Assembly: GCF_003952365.1 (NCBI RefSeq)
Contig: NZ_CP034443.1
Span: forward strand, 4,705,001 to 4,769,000
Direction: 5' to 3'
Source of the DNA: Mesorhizobium sp. M9A.F.Ca.ET.002.03.1.2
GTDB lineage: Bacteria; Pseudomonadota; Alphaproteobacteria; Rhizobiales; Rhizobiaceae
DNA length: 64,000 nt
Shown here: one piece after another, positions 1-12,391 of the stretch
Numbering within the stretch: the stretch's first letter is position 1
How the letters are laid out: every line of letters begins with the position of its first letter
The notes under the pieces: model-generated
Told to the model about the DNA's origin: nothing
Seen by the model: only the letters and a program-made list of their open reading frames with translations
Databases searched by the model: none
Program-made: the position numbers and the translations under genes

Positions 1-88
1 GTTTGCCGTCGGTGAAGTCTGCGCGTGCGCCTCCGGCGGTCGCGACCGAAAGCAAGATGCTGAAAATAAAAGGAATCCTGAAAGCCAT
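1..88 (-). CDS. N-terminus of an exported protein (partial, runs off the window)
   Basis: The minus strand reads from an ATG at 88 into the left window edge, giving 29 residues. They begin with a short basic start (MAFR), a hydrophobic stretch (IPFIFSILLSVATAG) and a signal-peptidase-like A-R-A site followed by DFTDG, so this looks like a Sec signal peptide. The family cannot be told from this piece. It is divergent from urtA and shares the roughly 300-base upstream region with it. Confidence 0.55.
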   Translation of the reverse strand, partial: MAFRIPFIFSILLSVATAGGARADFTDGK

Positions 89-396
89 GGCGTCGCTCGC
101 GTGAGATGCGAGCTTGCCCCATTTCCCCGCGGCACTGCAACATTTGTCGTTTGCCGTCTTCGGCATGTGCCAAGGCTCAAAATTTAAGCACCGAACGAGA
201 TCTGGGCAAAATCTAGGCAAGGGTGCGTAATTTTTTCTCAATCAGACTTTGAGGGGCGCCGTCCATATTCGGCGGCTAATATATTAACCGGCTGATAGGG
301 CTAGGAAAACTCAGTGCGCTTACCCTTGCTCCCGCGGTTGGCACAGCCGTTGCATGGTCTGTTTGCGATGCGATCAACCAGCTTGGGAGTTTGAAT
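89..396. other. Intergenic region between the partial gene and urtA
   Basis: No gene is supported here. It carries the sigma-54-like site at 338-354 and AT-rich tracts around 180-290 in an otherwise GC-rich window. GCACC at 188-192 and GGTGC at 222-226 resemble NtrC half-sites but are spaced too far apart to call as one operator. Confidence 0.5.
338..354 (+). promoter_or_regulatory. Putative sigma-54 (RpoN) promoter of urtABCDE
   Basis: The bases TTGGCAC-AGCCG-TTGCA match the RpoN -24/-12 pattern (TGGCAC-N5-TTGC) with the right spacing between the GG and GC pairs. Transcription would start near 364, about 30 bases before the urtA ATG. RpoN and NtrC control of urea uptake fits known nitrogen regulation. 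The site is a sequence match only. Confidence 0.75.
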
Positions 397-1707
397 ATGA
401 GGGGCAGTTTCTCGACAATAACAAAGGCGTTTTCGGCAAGCGTGGTGGCCGCCGGCCTGCTGATGAGCGTCCCAGCCAAGGCGGCTGAGGACACGATCAA
501 GGTGGGTATTCTCCATTCGCTGTCGGGGACCATGGCGATTTCGGAGACGACGCTGAAGGACGCCATGCTGATGCTCATCGAGGAGCAGAACGCCAAGGGC
601 GGCCTGCTCGGCAAGAAACTCGAAGCGGTCGTCGTCGACCCGGCGTCCAACTGGCCGCTGTTCGCCGAAAAGGCTCGTGAGCTGATCTCCAAGGACAAGG
701 TCGCGGCGGTGTTCGGTTGTTGGACCTCCGTGTCCCGCAAGTCGGTGCTGCCGGTGTTCAGCGAACTCGACAACATCCTGTTCTATCCCGTCCAGTATGA
801 GGGCGAGGAGAGCGAGCGCAATGTGTTCTACACCGGTGCGGCGCCGAACCAGCAGGCTATTCCCGCCGTCGACTATCTGATGAGCGAAGACGGCGGTTCG
901 GTGAAACGCTGGGTGCTTGAAGGCACCGACTACGTCTACCCGCGCACCACCAACAAGATTCTCGAGGCCTATCTGAAGGCCAAGGGCGTCGCCGCCGAAG
1001 ACATCATGGTCAACTACACACCGTTCGGCTTCTCCGACTGGCAGACCGAAGTCTCGGCGATCAAGAAATTCGGCTCGGCCGGCAAGAAGACCGCCGTCGT
1101 CTCGACGGTCAATGGCGACGCCAACGTGCCGTTCTACAAGGAGCTCGGCAACCAGGGCATCAAGGCGGAGGACATTCCGGTCATGGCCTTCTCGGTCGGC
1201 GAGGAAGAGCTTGCCGGCCTCGATACCGGTCCTCTGGTCGGTCACCTTGCCGCCTGGAACTATTTCCAGAGCGTCGATACGCCCGAGAACGAGAAGTTCA
1301 TCGCCGACTGGCACAAGTTCATTAAGAACGACAAGCGCACCACCAACGACCCGATGGAAGCCCACTATGTCGGCTTCAACATGTGGGTGAAGGCGGTCGA
1401 GAAGGCCGGCACCACCGATCCCGAAAAGGTCATCGATGCCGTGATCGGCGTCTCGGTGCCGAACCTGACCGGTGGTTATTCGACCATGATGCCGAACCAC
1501 CACATCACCAAGCCGGTGCTGATCGGCGAAATCCAGGCCGACGGCCAGTTCGAGACCGTCTCGCAGACGCCTGGCCTGGTGATGGGCGACGAGTGGTCCG
1601 ACTTTCTGCCTGATTCGAAGGACCTGATCTCCGATTGGCGCGCGCCTCTGTCCTGCGGCAACTTCAATGTCGCCACCGGCAAGTGCGGCGGCAAGGGAAC
1701 CAACTGA
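397..1707 (+). CDS. urtA: Urea ABC transporter, periplasmic substrate-binding protein
   Basis: Periplasmic binding protein that delivers urea (and possibly short amides) to UrtBC. The 436-residue product has a signal peptide ending near VPAKA, followed by IKVGILHSLSGTMAISE, the hallmark opening of the UrtA/FmdD/AmiC group of type I binding proteins; FGCWTSVSRKSVLPVF and FYPVQYEGEE are also typical of UrtA. I prefer the ATG at 397, seven bases after GGGAG, over an in-frame TTG at 391 that lies too close to the same Shine-Dalgarno. It is the first gene of urtABCDE. Two hairpins follow the stop codon. Confidence 0.95.
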   Translation: MRGSFSTITKAFSASVVAAGLLMSVPAKAAEDTIKVGILHSLSGTMAISETTLKDAMLMLIEEQNAKGGLLGKKLEAVVVDPASNWPLFAEKARELISKDKVAAVFGCWTSVSRKSVLPVFSELDNILFYPVQYEGEESERNVFYTGAAPNQQAIPAVDYLMSEDGGSVKRWVLEGTDYVYPRTTNKILEAYLKAKGVAAEDIMVNYTPFGFSDWQTEVSAIKKFGSAGKKTAVVSTVNGDANVPFYKELGNQGIKAEDIPVMAFSVGEEELAGLDTGPLVGHLAAWNYFQSVDTPENEKFIADWHKFIKNDKRTTNDPMEAHYVGFNMWVKAVEKAGTTDPEKVIDAVIGVSVPNLTGGYSTMMPNHHITKPVLIGEIQADGQFETVSQTPGLVMGDEWSDFLPDSKDLISDWRAPLSCGNFNVATGKCGGKGTN

Positions 1708-1715
1708 TCCTCCCG

Positions 1716-1799
1716 GGTCTGACCGGTCGTGAATTCTCCACGACCCAGACCGCGTAGCGTCCGGGCGAACTCATCCTCTCCTCCAGTCCGCCCGGACGC
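1716..1799 (+). promoter_or_regulatory. Two stem-loops in the urtA-urtB spacer
   Basis: Hairpin 1 pairs GGTCTG (1716-1721) plus GGTCGTG (1725-1731) with CACGACC (1739-1745) plus CAGACC (1746-1751). Hairpin 2 is a perfect 11-bp stem, GCGTCCGGGCG (1757-1767) with CGCCCGGACGC (1789-1799). Neither is followed by a U-tract, so partial attenuation or protection of the urtA mRNA 3' end is likelier than full termination. Confidence 0.6.
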
Positions 1800-1832
1800 G
1801 AATTTCAACTCTTCAAGAGACGCCAGAAACCG

Positions 1833-3449
1833 ATGATCTTCATCCGCGCGATTGGCCTGACGCTGCTCCTTCTCCTGGGGATGCTGTTGCAGTCGAACGC
1901 CGCCGAAGCCGATCTGCGCGCCATCATCGCCAAATTTGCCTCTGCCTCGAATTTCTCGGCGATCGAAGCTGTCGTGCACGAGCTCGCGGCCACCGGCGAC
2001 CGTGTCGTCGAACGCCCGCTTGCCGCGCTTGCCGAAGGTCGTCTTTACGTCCGCAAGGCCGATTCCCTGGTTTTCGTCGGCAAGGAGGGCGGCGCCGGCA
2101 TTGAACTGCTCGACCCGCTGAGCGGTGCAAAGTCCGGCGACGCGGCCAAGGGCGACATCACCAAGGTCAAGGTCAACAACACGCTGCGCCGCGCCATCCG
2201 CGATGCGCTGGGCACGCTGACGCTCGGCGCGAAAGATCCGGCCGCGCGCATTGCCGCCGCCGACACCATGTTCAAGACGCCCGATGCCGCAAACATCGAG
2301 CCGCTCGATGCCGCGATCGCCAATGAGACCGTGGCAAGCGTCAAGGCGCTGCTCGAACAGGCCCGCGCCGCATCGGTTCTCGTTTCCGACGGGCCGGAGG
2401 CCGACAAACTGGCGGCGATCGCCCTGATCGGCGCGCGCGGCGACCGCGACGCGCTGTCCCTGCTGACCTCCGTCGAGGCCAATTCCGACAGCACGGTCAA
2501 GGACGCGGCGACGGCGGCGATGGCCAGGATCAATTCGACTTTGGCGCTATGGGATGCGGGCCAGAACGTCTGGTACGGCATCTCGCTCGGGTCGGTGCTG
2601 CTGCTGGCGGCGATCGGCCTCGCCATCACCTTCGGCGTCATGGGCGTCATCAACATGGCGCATGGCGAAATGGTCATGCTCGGCGCCTACACCACCTTTG
2701 TCGTGCAGGAAGTGATCCGCAGTTCGTTTCCCGGCCTGTTCGACTGGTCGCTGGTCATCGCGCTGCCGCTCGCCTTCCTCGTTGCGGCGCTCGTCGGTCT
2801 TGTCATCGAGCGCGGCGTCATCCGTTTCCTCTACGGCCGGCCGCTGGAGACGCTGCTGGCGACATGGGGTGTCTCGCTGATCCTGCAACAGGCGGTGCGC
2901 ACCATCTTCGGGCCGACAAACCAGGAGGTCGGCAATCCGTCGTGGATGTCCGGTTCGTTCGATATCGGCCAGCTTGCCGTGACCTGGAACCGACTCTGGA
3001 TCCTTGTCTTCTCGCTCTGCGTGTTCGCGGTGCTGCTTTATGTGATGAAGCGCACACCCTGGGGCCTGCAGATGCGCGCCGTCACTGCCAACCGCCGCAT
3101 GGCCGCCTCCATGGGCATCAGGACGCCGTGGGTCGACGCGCTGACCTTCGCGCTGGGTTCCGGCATCGCCGGCATTGCCGGTGTCGCGCTCAGCCAGATC
3201 GACAACGTCTCGCCCAATCTCGGCCGGGGCTATATCATCGACAGCTTCATGGTCGTCGTCTTCGGCGGCGTCGGCAATCTCTGGGGCACGCTGGTCGGCG
3301 CCTTCTCGCTCGGCATCGTCAACAAGTTCCTCGAACCCTATGCCGGGGCGGTCCTCGGCAAGATCGTCGTCCTGGTCCTCATCATCCTGTTCATCCAGAA
3401 ACGTCCGCGCGGCCTGTTCGCGCTGAAGGGCAGGGCGGTGGAAGCATGA
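1833..3449 (+). CDS. urtB: Urea ABC transporter, permease UrtB
   Basis: Inner-membrane permease of the LivH/HAAT class that pairs with UrtC. The 538-residue protein has a signal-like start (FIRAIGLTLLLLLGMLLQSNAA), then about 220 residues of soluble, helical periplasmic domain that set UrtB apart from LivH. The membrane domain starts near residue 245, with the family motif FGVMGVINMAHGE near 265-280 and the GGVGNLWGT segment near the C-terminus. Its stop codon overlaps the urtC start (ATGA), indicating translational coupling. Confidence 0.95.
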   Translation: MIFIRAIGLTLLLLLGMLLQSNAAEADLRAIIAKFASASNFSAIEAVVHELAATGDRVVERPLAALAEGRLYVRKADSLVFVGKEGGAGIELLDPLSGAKSGDAAKGDITKVKVNNTLRRAIRDALGTLTLGAKDPAARIAAADTMFKTPDAANIEPLDAAIANETVASVKALLEQARAASVLVSDGPEADKLAAIALIGARGDRDALSLLTSVEANSDSTVKDAATAAMARINSTLALWDAGQNVWYGISLGSVLLLAAIGLAITFGVMGVINMAHGEMVMLGAYTTFVVQEVIRSSFPGLFDWSLVIALPLAFLVAALVGLVIERGVIRFLYGRPLETLLATWGVSLILQQAVRTIFGPTNQEVGNPSWMSGSFDIGQLAVTWNRLWILVFSLCVFAVLLYVMKRTPWGLQMRAVTANRRMAASMGIRTPWVDALTFALGSGIAGIAGVALSQIDNVSPNLGRGYIIDSFMVVVFGGVGNLWGTLVGAFSLGIVNKFLEPYAGAVLGKIVVLVLIILFIQKRPRGLFALKGRAVEA

Positions 3450-4675
3450 TTACGGGACGCTTCTTCGCCGCCGGTGCCGACCGCCGCATCGCCGTCACGA
3501 TCTTCATCCTTCTGGCGGTCGCCATCATCGTGCCGCTGCTCAATCTCGCGGTCTCGCCGACAAGTGCGTTCTACGTGCCGTCCTATGTCGTCGCACTCAC
3601 CGGCAAGTATCTCTGCTACGCGCTGCTGGCCTTGGCGCTCGATCTCGTCTGGGGCTATTGCGGCATCCTTTCGCTCGGCCACGGCGCCTTCTTCGCGCTC
3701 GGCGGCTATGCGATGGGCATGTATCTGATGCGCCAGATCGGTTCGCGCGGCGTCTACGGCAATCCGCTGCTGCCGGACTTCATGGTGTTCCTGAACTATA
3801 AGGAATTGCCATGGTTCTGGTACGGTTTCGACCATTTCTGGTTTGCCGCGGTCATGGTGCTTGCGGTGCCTGGCCTGCTCGCCTTCGTCTTCGGCTGGTT
3901 CGCCTTCCGCAGCCGCGTCACCGGCGTCTATCTGTCGATCATCACCCAGGCGATGACCTACGCGCTGCTGCTTGCCTTTTTCCGCAACGACATGGGTTTC
4001 GGCGGCAACAACGGCCTGACCGATTTCAAGGATATCCTCGGCTTCAACGTGCAGGCCGATGCGACGCGCTCGGCATTGTTTGCGGCCAGCGCCGTCACGC
4101 TCGCGCTCGCCGTCTTCGTCACGTGGGCAATTGTTGGCTCCAAATACGGCAAGCTGCTGATGGCGGTGCGCGACGCCGAGAGCCGTACGCGCTTTCTCGG
4201 CTGGCGAGCGGAGAACGTCAAGCTGTTCGCCTTCACCCTATCGGCGGTCATGGCCGGCATCGCCGGCGCGCTCTACGTGCCGCAGGTCGGCATCATCAAT
4301 CCGGGTGAGTTCGAGCCATCCAATTCGATCGAGGTCGTGGTGTGGGCGGCCGTCGGCGGGCGCGGCACCATCGTCGGGCCGATCATCGGCGCGCTTCTGG
4401 TCAATGCCGGCAAATCCTGGTTCACCGGCGTGGTGCCGGCGTTCTGGCTGTTTGCGCTGGGCGGACTGTTTGTCGCCGTCACGCTCTTTCTGCCCAAGGG
4501 CATTGTCGGCATGTGGGACTCCTGGCGTGGCAATGCCAAGGCGCTGCGGGCAGCCTCGATCGCCGAGGAAGCCGGCACCGACGCTGACGCGCCGCCGCCG
4601 AAGATCGTTCGCAGCGCGGCGAGGACGCCCGTCGACCGGTCCGCGTCCGGCCCCGAACCGCAGCCGGCGGAGTGA
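3446..4675 (+). CDS. urtC: Urea ABC transporter, permease UrtC
   Basis: Second inner-membrane permease, of the LivM type, 409 residues. The start is the ATG at 3446 that overlaps the urtB stop. Hydrophobic segments run throughout. Family motifs include DLVWGYCGILSLGHGAFFALGG near 65-90 and GGRGTIVGPIIGAL near 305-320. The last 40 residues are polar and proline/alanine rich, as is common in rhizobial UrtC. The urtD start follows three bases after the stop. Confidence 0.95.
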   Translation: MITGRFFAAGADRRIAVTIFILLAVAIIVPLLNLAVSPTSAFYVPSYVVALTGKYLCYALLALALDLVWGYCGILSLGHGAFFALGGYAMGMYLMRQIGSRGVYGNPLLPDFMVFLNYKELPWFWYGFDHFWFAAVMVLAVPGLLAFVFGWFAFRSRVTGVYLSIITQAMTYALLLAFFRNDMGFGGNNGLTDFKDILGFNVQADATRSALFAASAVTLALAVFVTWAIVGSKYGKLLMAVRDAESRTRFLGWRAENVKLFAFTLSAVMAGIAGALYVPQVGIINPGEFEPSNSIEVVVWAAVGGRGTIVGPIIGALLVNAGKSWFTGVVPAFWLFALGGLFVAVTLFLPKGIVGMWDSWRGNAKALRAASIAEEAGTDADAPPPKIVRSAARTPVDRSASGPEPQPAE

Positions 4676-4678
4676 GCG

Positions 4679-5425
<747 letters not shown>

Positions 5426-5495
5426 CCATGGTCTGGCGCGTTCCGTTCCATCGTTTCGACCTTTCGTTCTTCAGGCGTTGGAGAAGGCGCTGACC

Positions 5496-6191
5496 ATGCT
5501 CGAAGTCTCCAACGCCACGCTCCACTATGGCGCCGCCCAGGCGCTGCGCGGCGTCTCGCTCAAGGCCGGCGCGGGCAAGATCACCTGCGTGCTTGGCCGC
5601 AACGGCGTCGGCAAAACCAGTTTGATGAGATCGATCGTCGGCCACCACCGGCTGACGAGCGGAAGCGTTGCCTTCGAGGGGAAGGCGCTCGACCGGAGCG
5701 CGGCGTATGACCGCGCCCGGTCGGGCATCGCATTCGTGCCGCAAGGCAGGGAGATCTTTCCGCTGCTCACCGTGCGGGAAAACCTCGAATCGGGCTTTGC
5801 GCCATTGAAGCGCGCCGATCGCAACATTCCCGGCCACGTCTTCGAACTGTTCCCGGTGCTGAAGCAGATGCTCGCGCGCCGCGGCGGCGACCTTTCCGGC
5901 GGCCAGCAGCAGCAGCTTGCCATCGGCAGGGCGCTGGTGATGCGGCCTAAGCTCTTGGTGCTCGACGAGCCGACCGAAGGCATCCAGCCGTCGATCATTA
6001 AGGATATCGGCCGCGCCATCCGCTATCTGCGCGACCAGGCAGGCATCGCCGTGCTCCTGGTCGAACAGTATCTCGATTTCTGCCGCGAGCTGGCAGACGA
6101 GGTCAACATCATGGACCGCGGCCAGATCGTTCATACTGGTCCGGCCGAGGATCTCGACCGGGCGGATGTCAGGAAATTCCTCACGGTGTAG
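5496..6191 (+). CDS. urtE: Urea ABC transporter, ATP-binding protein UrtE
   Basis: LivF-type ATPase, 231 residues, partner of UrtD. Walker A is GRNGVGKTS near 34-42, the signature LSGGQQQQLAIGRALV near 133-148, Walker B LLVLDEPTEG near 154-163, and the switch region LLVEQYLDF has Gln at the usual histidine position, as is common in LivF/UrtE proteins. The ATG at 5496 is used because homology begins there (MLEVSNATLHYG). It is the last gene of the urea operon. No urease genes lie in the window. Confidence 0.95.
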   Translation: MLEVSNATLHYGAAQALRGVSLKAGAGKITCVLGRNGVGKTSLMRSIVGHHRLTSGSVAFEGKALDRSAAYDRARSGIAFVPQGREIFPLLTVRENLESGFAPLKRADRNIPGHVFELFPVLKQMLARRGGDLSGGQQQQLAIGRALVMRPKLLVLDEPTEGIQPSIIKDIGRAIRYLRDQAGIAVLLVEQYLDFCRELADEVNIMDRGQIVHTGPAEDLDRADVRKFLTV

Positions 6192-6644
6192 GGTCCGTCT
6201 CGTCGTCATCCTGGGGCGGAGCAAGAAGCGCAGCGACGCGGCGCAGACCCCAGGATCCATGCCGTGACATTGGTCGAAGGGTGCGTCGGCGAAGAGGAAT
6301 GCCGCTCTCCAGCGCGTCCTTCGATCCGCAGCTCTACACCGCCGCGATGCTCTAACGTCACGGGCATGGATCCTTGGGTCTTCGCTCCGCTTCGCGTTCG
6401 CTACGCCCAAGGATGACGAAGTCACGGCTCAGTCTTTCTTCAATCCCACCCTTTGCAAACTCTGGCGCGCTGAAGATTGCATGCTAATCTTTACTTGGCC
6501 TTGTTGAGTCGGCCGCTTTCCGTATCAGTCTCGGTGACGATCAAGGTGAGGCACGGGCTCAGCTGGCATGTCCATGCAGGCAGCCTCCGTCCCGCGATCT
6601 GATCGTCGTTCGACGCATTTGGGGCACTTGGCCAGGGACAGCCG
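6192..6644. other. Intergenic region after urtE
   Basis: The first half is the long inverted repeat at 6204-6418. The remainder, about 6419-6644, holds no supported gene and presumably carries the promoter of the small gene at 6645. Confidence 0.5.
6204..6418. repeat. Long imperfect inverted repeat (rhizobial intergenic palindromic element)
   Basis: The left arm, about 6204-6271 (CGTCATCCTGGGGCGGAGC onward to GGATCCATGCCGTGACATT), is complementary with some mismatches to the right arm, about 6355-6418 (which ends CTACGCCCAAGGATGACG). Each arm is about 65 bases around an 85-base centre. Elements of this kind are widespread between genes in Rhizobiales. No coding potential was seen. Confidence 0.75.
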
Positions 6645-6824
6645 ATGGAACGCTACTTCGAAGACTACCAGAAACGACGACTCACCGAGCGCGTCGACAT
6701 CATCACGGCCATCAACATTCTAAAATCCCAGGGATACGACCACGACGAGCTGATCGCGGAGATCACCAAGGTCTTCTATGTCGACCTCGATACCTACAAC
6801 GAAGTCGTGATGGCGGCGGCATAA
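6645..6824 (+). CDS. Small conserved-type protein, 59 residues, unknown function
   Basis: An ATG at 6645, preceded by CAGGGACAG, opens a 59-codon frame rich in charged residues (MERYFEDYQKRRL at the start, HDELIAEITKVFYVDLD in the second half). Its regular amphipathic helical pattern and normal codon use support a real gene. It looks like a compact two-helix soluble protein. I do not recognise a named family. It has no obvious operon partner, since its neighbour at 6864 is on the opposite strand. Confidence 0.6.
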   Translation: MERYFEDYQKRRLTERVDIITAINILKSQGYDHDELIAEITKVFYVDLDTYNEVVMAAA

Positions 6825-6863
6825 GGGCTGACGGAAGGGGCAGGTACGCGTGCCGCCAAGCGG

Positions 6864-8015
6864 CTAGCTTGCGCGTCGGAATGTCGAGGCCGCGACGCGA
6901 TTGCGACCGCCGCGCTTGGCGGCGTAGAGCGCCTTGTCGGCGGCGCTGAGCACCTTATCGAAGCTCATGCCGTCGTTGCTGCCGAAAGCGTATCCGGCAC
7001 TGACCGTACATGTCAGGTGACGGGTTTCGGTCTCGATGACGCGCGCGGCGAAGGCGGTGCGTATGCGCTCGGCGGTGAGATCCACCGTTTCGGGCAGGGT
7101 ACGCCTCAGAACCAGCGCGAATTCCTCTCCGCCCATGCGCGCGGCGACATCGGTCGGGCGAAGGTTCTCGGCGAGTTCCTCGGCGAACACTTTCAGCACT
7201 TGATCGCCCGTAGCGTGGCCGAATTCGTCGTTGATCGCCTTGAAACCGTCGAGATCGAACACGACCACCGCCGTGAAAGCTCCGATCGGAGCGCCGCCAT
7301 TGAGATCGAACAGCGCGCGCCGATTGAGAAGGCCGGTCAGCGGATCGGTCAGCGCATTAAGACGGTGATGTCGGGCCAGACGGCCCTGGTTGAGCGCCAG
7401 CGAAAGGGCGCCGATACCGGTCATGCTGGCGATGACTACGACGAGACTCAGATCCTCGGCCCAGTTGCTGGGCGCATGTCCAAGGACGAGCTTTCCATCC
7501 CATGCAAGAGCCAAGGCACACAGCACGAAGGACATCGCGGTGGCCGAGTAGAGCACGGCGAGCCCGATGATCGGGACAGGGGCCTCGGTGCGTCCTATCC
7601 AGTACTGATAGGCGGCCGCAAACAGAAGCAGGGCGGCAAGCAGGTTTTCGAACATGAAGCCGAGCCCGTCATATCCGAGCGCCATCGGCGGCAGTGCTAT
7701 GGCGAGCGAGATGCAGCTGCCGAAAACCGTCAGCGGGATTGGCGACCGGCCGCTTCTGAACTGGTAAGCGGCGCCCAGCATGGTCGAGAACCCAACCAGG
7801 AGCAGGGTGAATGTCGCGATGCCGAGGATGCGTCCAGGCGTCTTGATGTAGTCTTCGTAGGTAACGACGTCGCCGACGATCAGCAAAGCGCTGATCGCCC
7901 ATGTCAGCAGGAACTTTTCAGTTCGTGCGGTCAGCCAGATGCCGAACAACGTCAGGCTCAGGCAGGCGGCGGAAAAACCGACAGCCAGCAGAAGTGAGTT
8001 GTAGTCGAGCGACAT
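6864..8015 (-). CDS. Membrane-bound diguanylate cyclase (GGDEF)
   Basis: Makes the second messenger cyclic di-GMP from two GTP. The 383-residue protein has an N-terminal sensory region of about seven hydrophobic segments (residues 5-210) and a C-terminal GGDEF domain from DPLTGLLNRR near 224. The active-site motif is GGEEF at 295-299, a functional variant. An inhibitory I-site RxxD (R286-P-T-D289) lies exactly five residues before it, so product feedback inhibition is likely. The start at 8015 follows AGGACGAGGGGC; an in-frame start seven codons upstream lacks such a site. There is no EAL domain. Confidence 0.9.
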   Translation of the reverse strand: MSLDYNSLLLAVGFSAACLSLTLFGIWLTARTEKFLLTWAISALLIVGDVVTYEDYIKTPGRILGIATFTLLLVGFSTMLGAAYQFRSGRSPIPLTVFGSCISLAIALPPMALGYDGLGFMFENLLAALLLFAAAYQYWIGRTEAPVPIIGLAVLYSATAMSFVLCALALAWDGKLVLGHAPSNWAEDLSLVVVIASMTGIGALSLALNQGRLARHHRLNALTDPLTGLLNRRALFDLNGGAPIGAFTAVVVFDLDGFKAINDEFGHATGDQVLKVFAEELAENLRPTDVAARMGGEEFALVLRRTLPETVDLTAERIRTAFAARVIETETRHLTCTVSAGYAFGSNDGMSFDKVLSAADKALYAAKRGGRNRVAASTFRRAS

Positions 8016-8126
8016 GCCCCTCGTCCTTGCCCGCACCGGTCCTGCGACTTTGCCTGGCGGGATTCATGCAGCAAGGAGGTATCGATAAGGTTACGATGGC
8101 GACAAAGGGGCCACGATTCGAGGCCG

Positions 8127-8933
8127 TCAGCCCGCGACCCGCTTCATCAGCGCCATGGCGCCGAACGGAGCGCGGACCTTGCCCTCGGTGATGAAGTAGA
8201 CGAACACATCACGCGGTTTTACCGGCGCGTCGGTCGCAGGGTCGGCGCGCGGCAGGTCGACCGGCACCTTGCCTTCCGCCCAGGTTTTGGCGCGCGCCGC
8301 CCATTCGTCGAGCGCCTTCGGCGTGTAGCAGTCGGGATTGTCGTCGCTGCCGGTCTGCAGCCGCGCATAGATGAAATCGCCGGTGACGTCGGCGATAGCA
8401 GGATATTTGGCATGATCGGCATAGACGATTGCGACCTTGTATTTGCGCGCCAGCGCGGCGAATTCCGGCACGATGAAGCTGTCATTGCGCACCTCGACCG
8501 CATGGCGCAGCGCAACGCCGTCCTGCTTTTCCGGTAAAAGCTTCAGGAAGGCCTCGAAATCGTCCGGATCGAACTTTTTCGTCGGCGCGAACTGCCACAG
8601 GATCGGCCCGAGCTTGGCGCCCAGTGCGGCGACGCCCGACCCCAGGAAGCGCATCATCGATTCACCGGCCTCGCCGAGCACGCGGCGGTTGGTGACGAAG
8701 CGGTTGCCTTTCAGCGAATAGACGAAATCGTCCGGCGCCTCGTTTGCCCATTTGACGAAGGTCGGTTCCTTGAAGCTCGAATAATAGGTGCCGTTGACCT
8801 CGATGCTCGGCACCTGGCGGGTTGCATAGTGCAGTTGCTTCGCCTTCGACAGTTTGTCCGGATAGAGGGCCGTGTCCCACGGCTCGAAGGTCCAGCCGCC
8901 CATGCCGGCGCGGATTTTTCCTGATTGGGTCAT
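8127..8933 (-). CDS. DUF72 family protein
   Basis: 268 residues with the DUF72 (YecE-like) TIM-barrel pattern: GMGGWTFEPWDTALYP at the start, the EVNGTYYSSF segment near 45-54, LGPILWQFAPT near 108-118, and AVEVRNDSF near 145. The biochemical role of this widespread family is unresolved. The gene is followed by a diguanylate cyclase and preceded by a GNAT acetyltransferase, all on the minus strand. The 27-base gap to the upstream gene suggests co-transcription with it. Confidence 0.85.
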   Translation of the reverse strand: MTQSGKIRAGMGGWTFEPWDTALYPDKLSKAKQLHYATRQVPSIEVNGTYYSSFKEPTFVKWANEAPDDFVYSLKGNRFVTNRRVLGEAGESMMRFLGSGVAALGAKLGPILWQFAPTKKFDPDDFEAFLKLLPEKQDGVALRHAVEVRNDSFIVPEFAALARKYKVAIVYADHAKYPAIADVTGDFIYARLQTGSDDNPDCYTPKALDEWAARAKTWAEGKVPVDLPRADPATDAPVKPRDVFVYFITEGKVRAPFGAMALMKRVAG

Positions 8934-8960
8934 TGTCGTCCTCCCGAATTCTGAAGTGGA

Positions 8961-9431
8961 TCAGGCGATAGCGGCGGTCCCGATGAGTTTCGCCATGTCG
9001 ACCACCGTCCATCCTGGCCGGTATGGATTGGGCCGGCGGCCTGTTTCGCGAAAACCATAGGCTGTGTAGAGCGCGATGTTCCGCTCCATCTTCGCGTTTG
9101 TGTAGAGTCGCACCTCGGGCAGGCCTCCCAGCCGTGTCTGTTCGTCCGCGTGATTGAGCAGGGCGGTGCCGAAGCCCTTACCCTGAAAGGCTGGCGCGAC
9201 TGCGACGCTGAAAATCATTGTGTGATCCGGATGCCGTTCGAGAACCAGCAGGCCGCCCGGCTCGCCGTTACTCTCCAGCAGCCAGACCTCGCCGCGCTCG
9301 AGTCGGGGCGCGTAGTTCTCGGTGACCGGGATCGGCGGCGCGCCGAGCAGGGCGGTGTAGGACGCGTAGGCCGCAGTGGTGAGTGCGACGACAGCATCAA
9401 GGTCACCGGCAAGCGCCCTTCTGATCTTCAT
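8961..9431 (-). CDS. GNAT-family N-acetyltransferase
   Basis: A 156-residue acetyl-CoA-dependent acetyltransferase of unknown substrate. The acetyl-CoA loop reads QGKGFGTALL near 85-94, after the core strand SVAVAPAF, and the C-terminal segment NIALYTAYGFRETGRR is the usual GNAT end. The start chosen is the ATG at 9431, just after GGAAGGACC; a longer frame reaching 9473 would run into the uvrA coding end without a better ribosome site. It lies downstream of uvrA on the same strand. Confidence 0.85.
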   Translation of the reverse strand: MKIRRALAGDLDAVVALTTAAYASYTALLGAPPIPVTENYAPRLERGEVWLLESNGEPGGLLVLERHPDHTMIFSVAVAPAFQGKGFGTALLNHADEQTRLGGLPEVRLYTNAKMERNIALYTAYGFRETGRRPNPYRPGWTVVDMAKLIGTAAIA

Positions 9432-9469
9432 TGAAGGTCCTTCCAAACGCCACCACCCGGTCTGCCTGT

Positions 9470-12391
<2,922 letters not shown>

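Noticed and set aside
188..226. NtrC enhancer formed by GCACC and GGTGC upstream of urtA
   Set aside because: The half-sites are about 30 bases apart, too far for the standard NtrC palindrome.
301..1503. Long minus-strand frame (400 residues) opposite urtA
   Set aside because: It is an antisense shadow of a clear UrtA gene, with Arg/His/Asp-rich composition and no domain.
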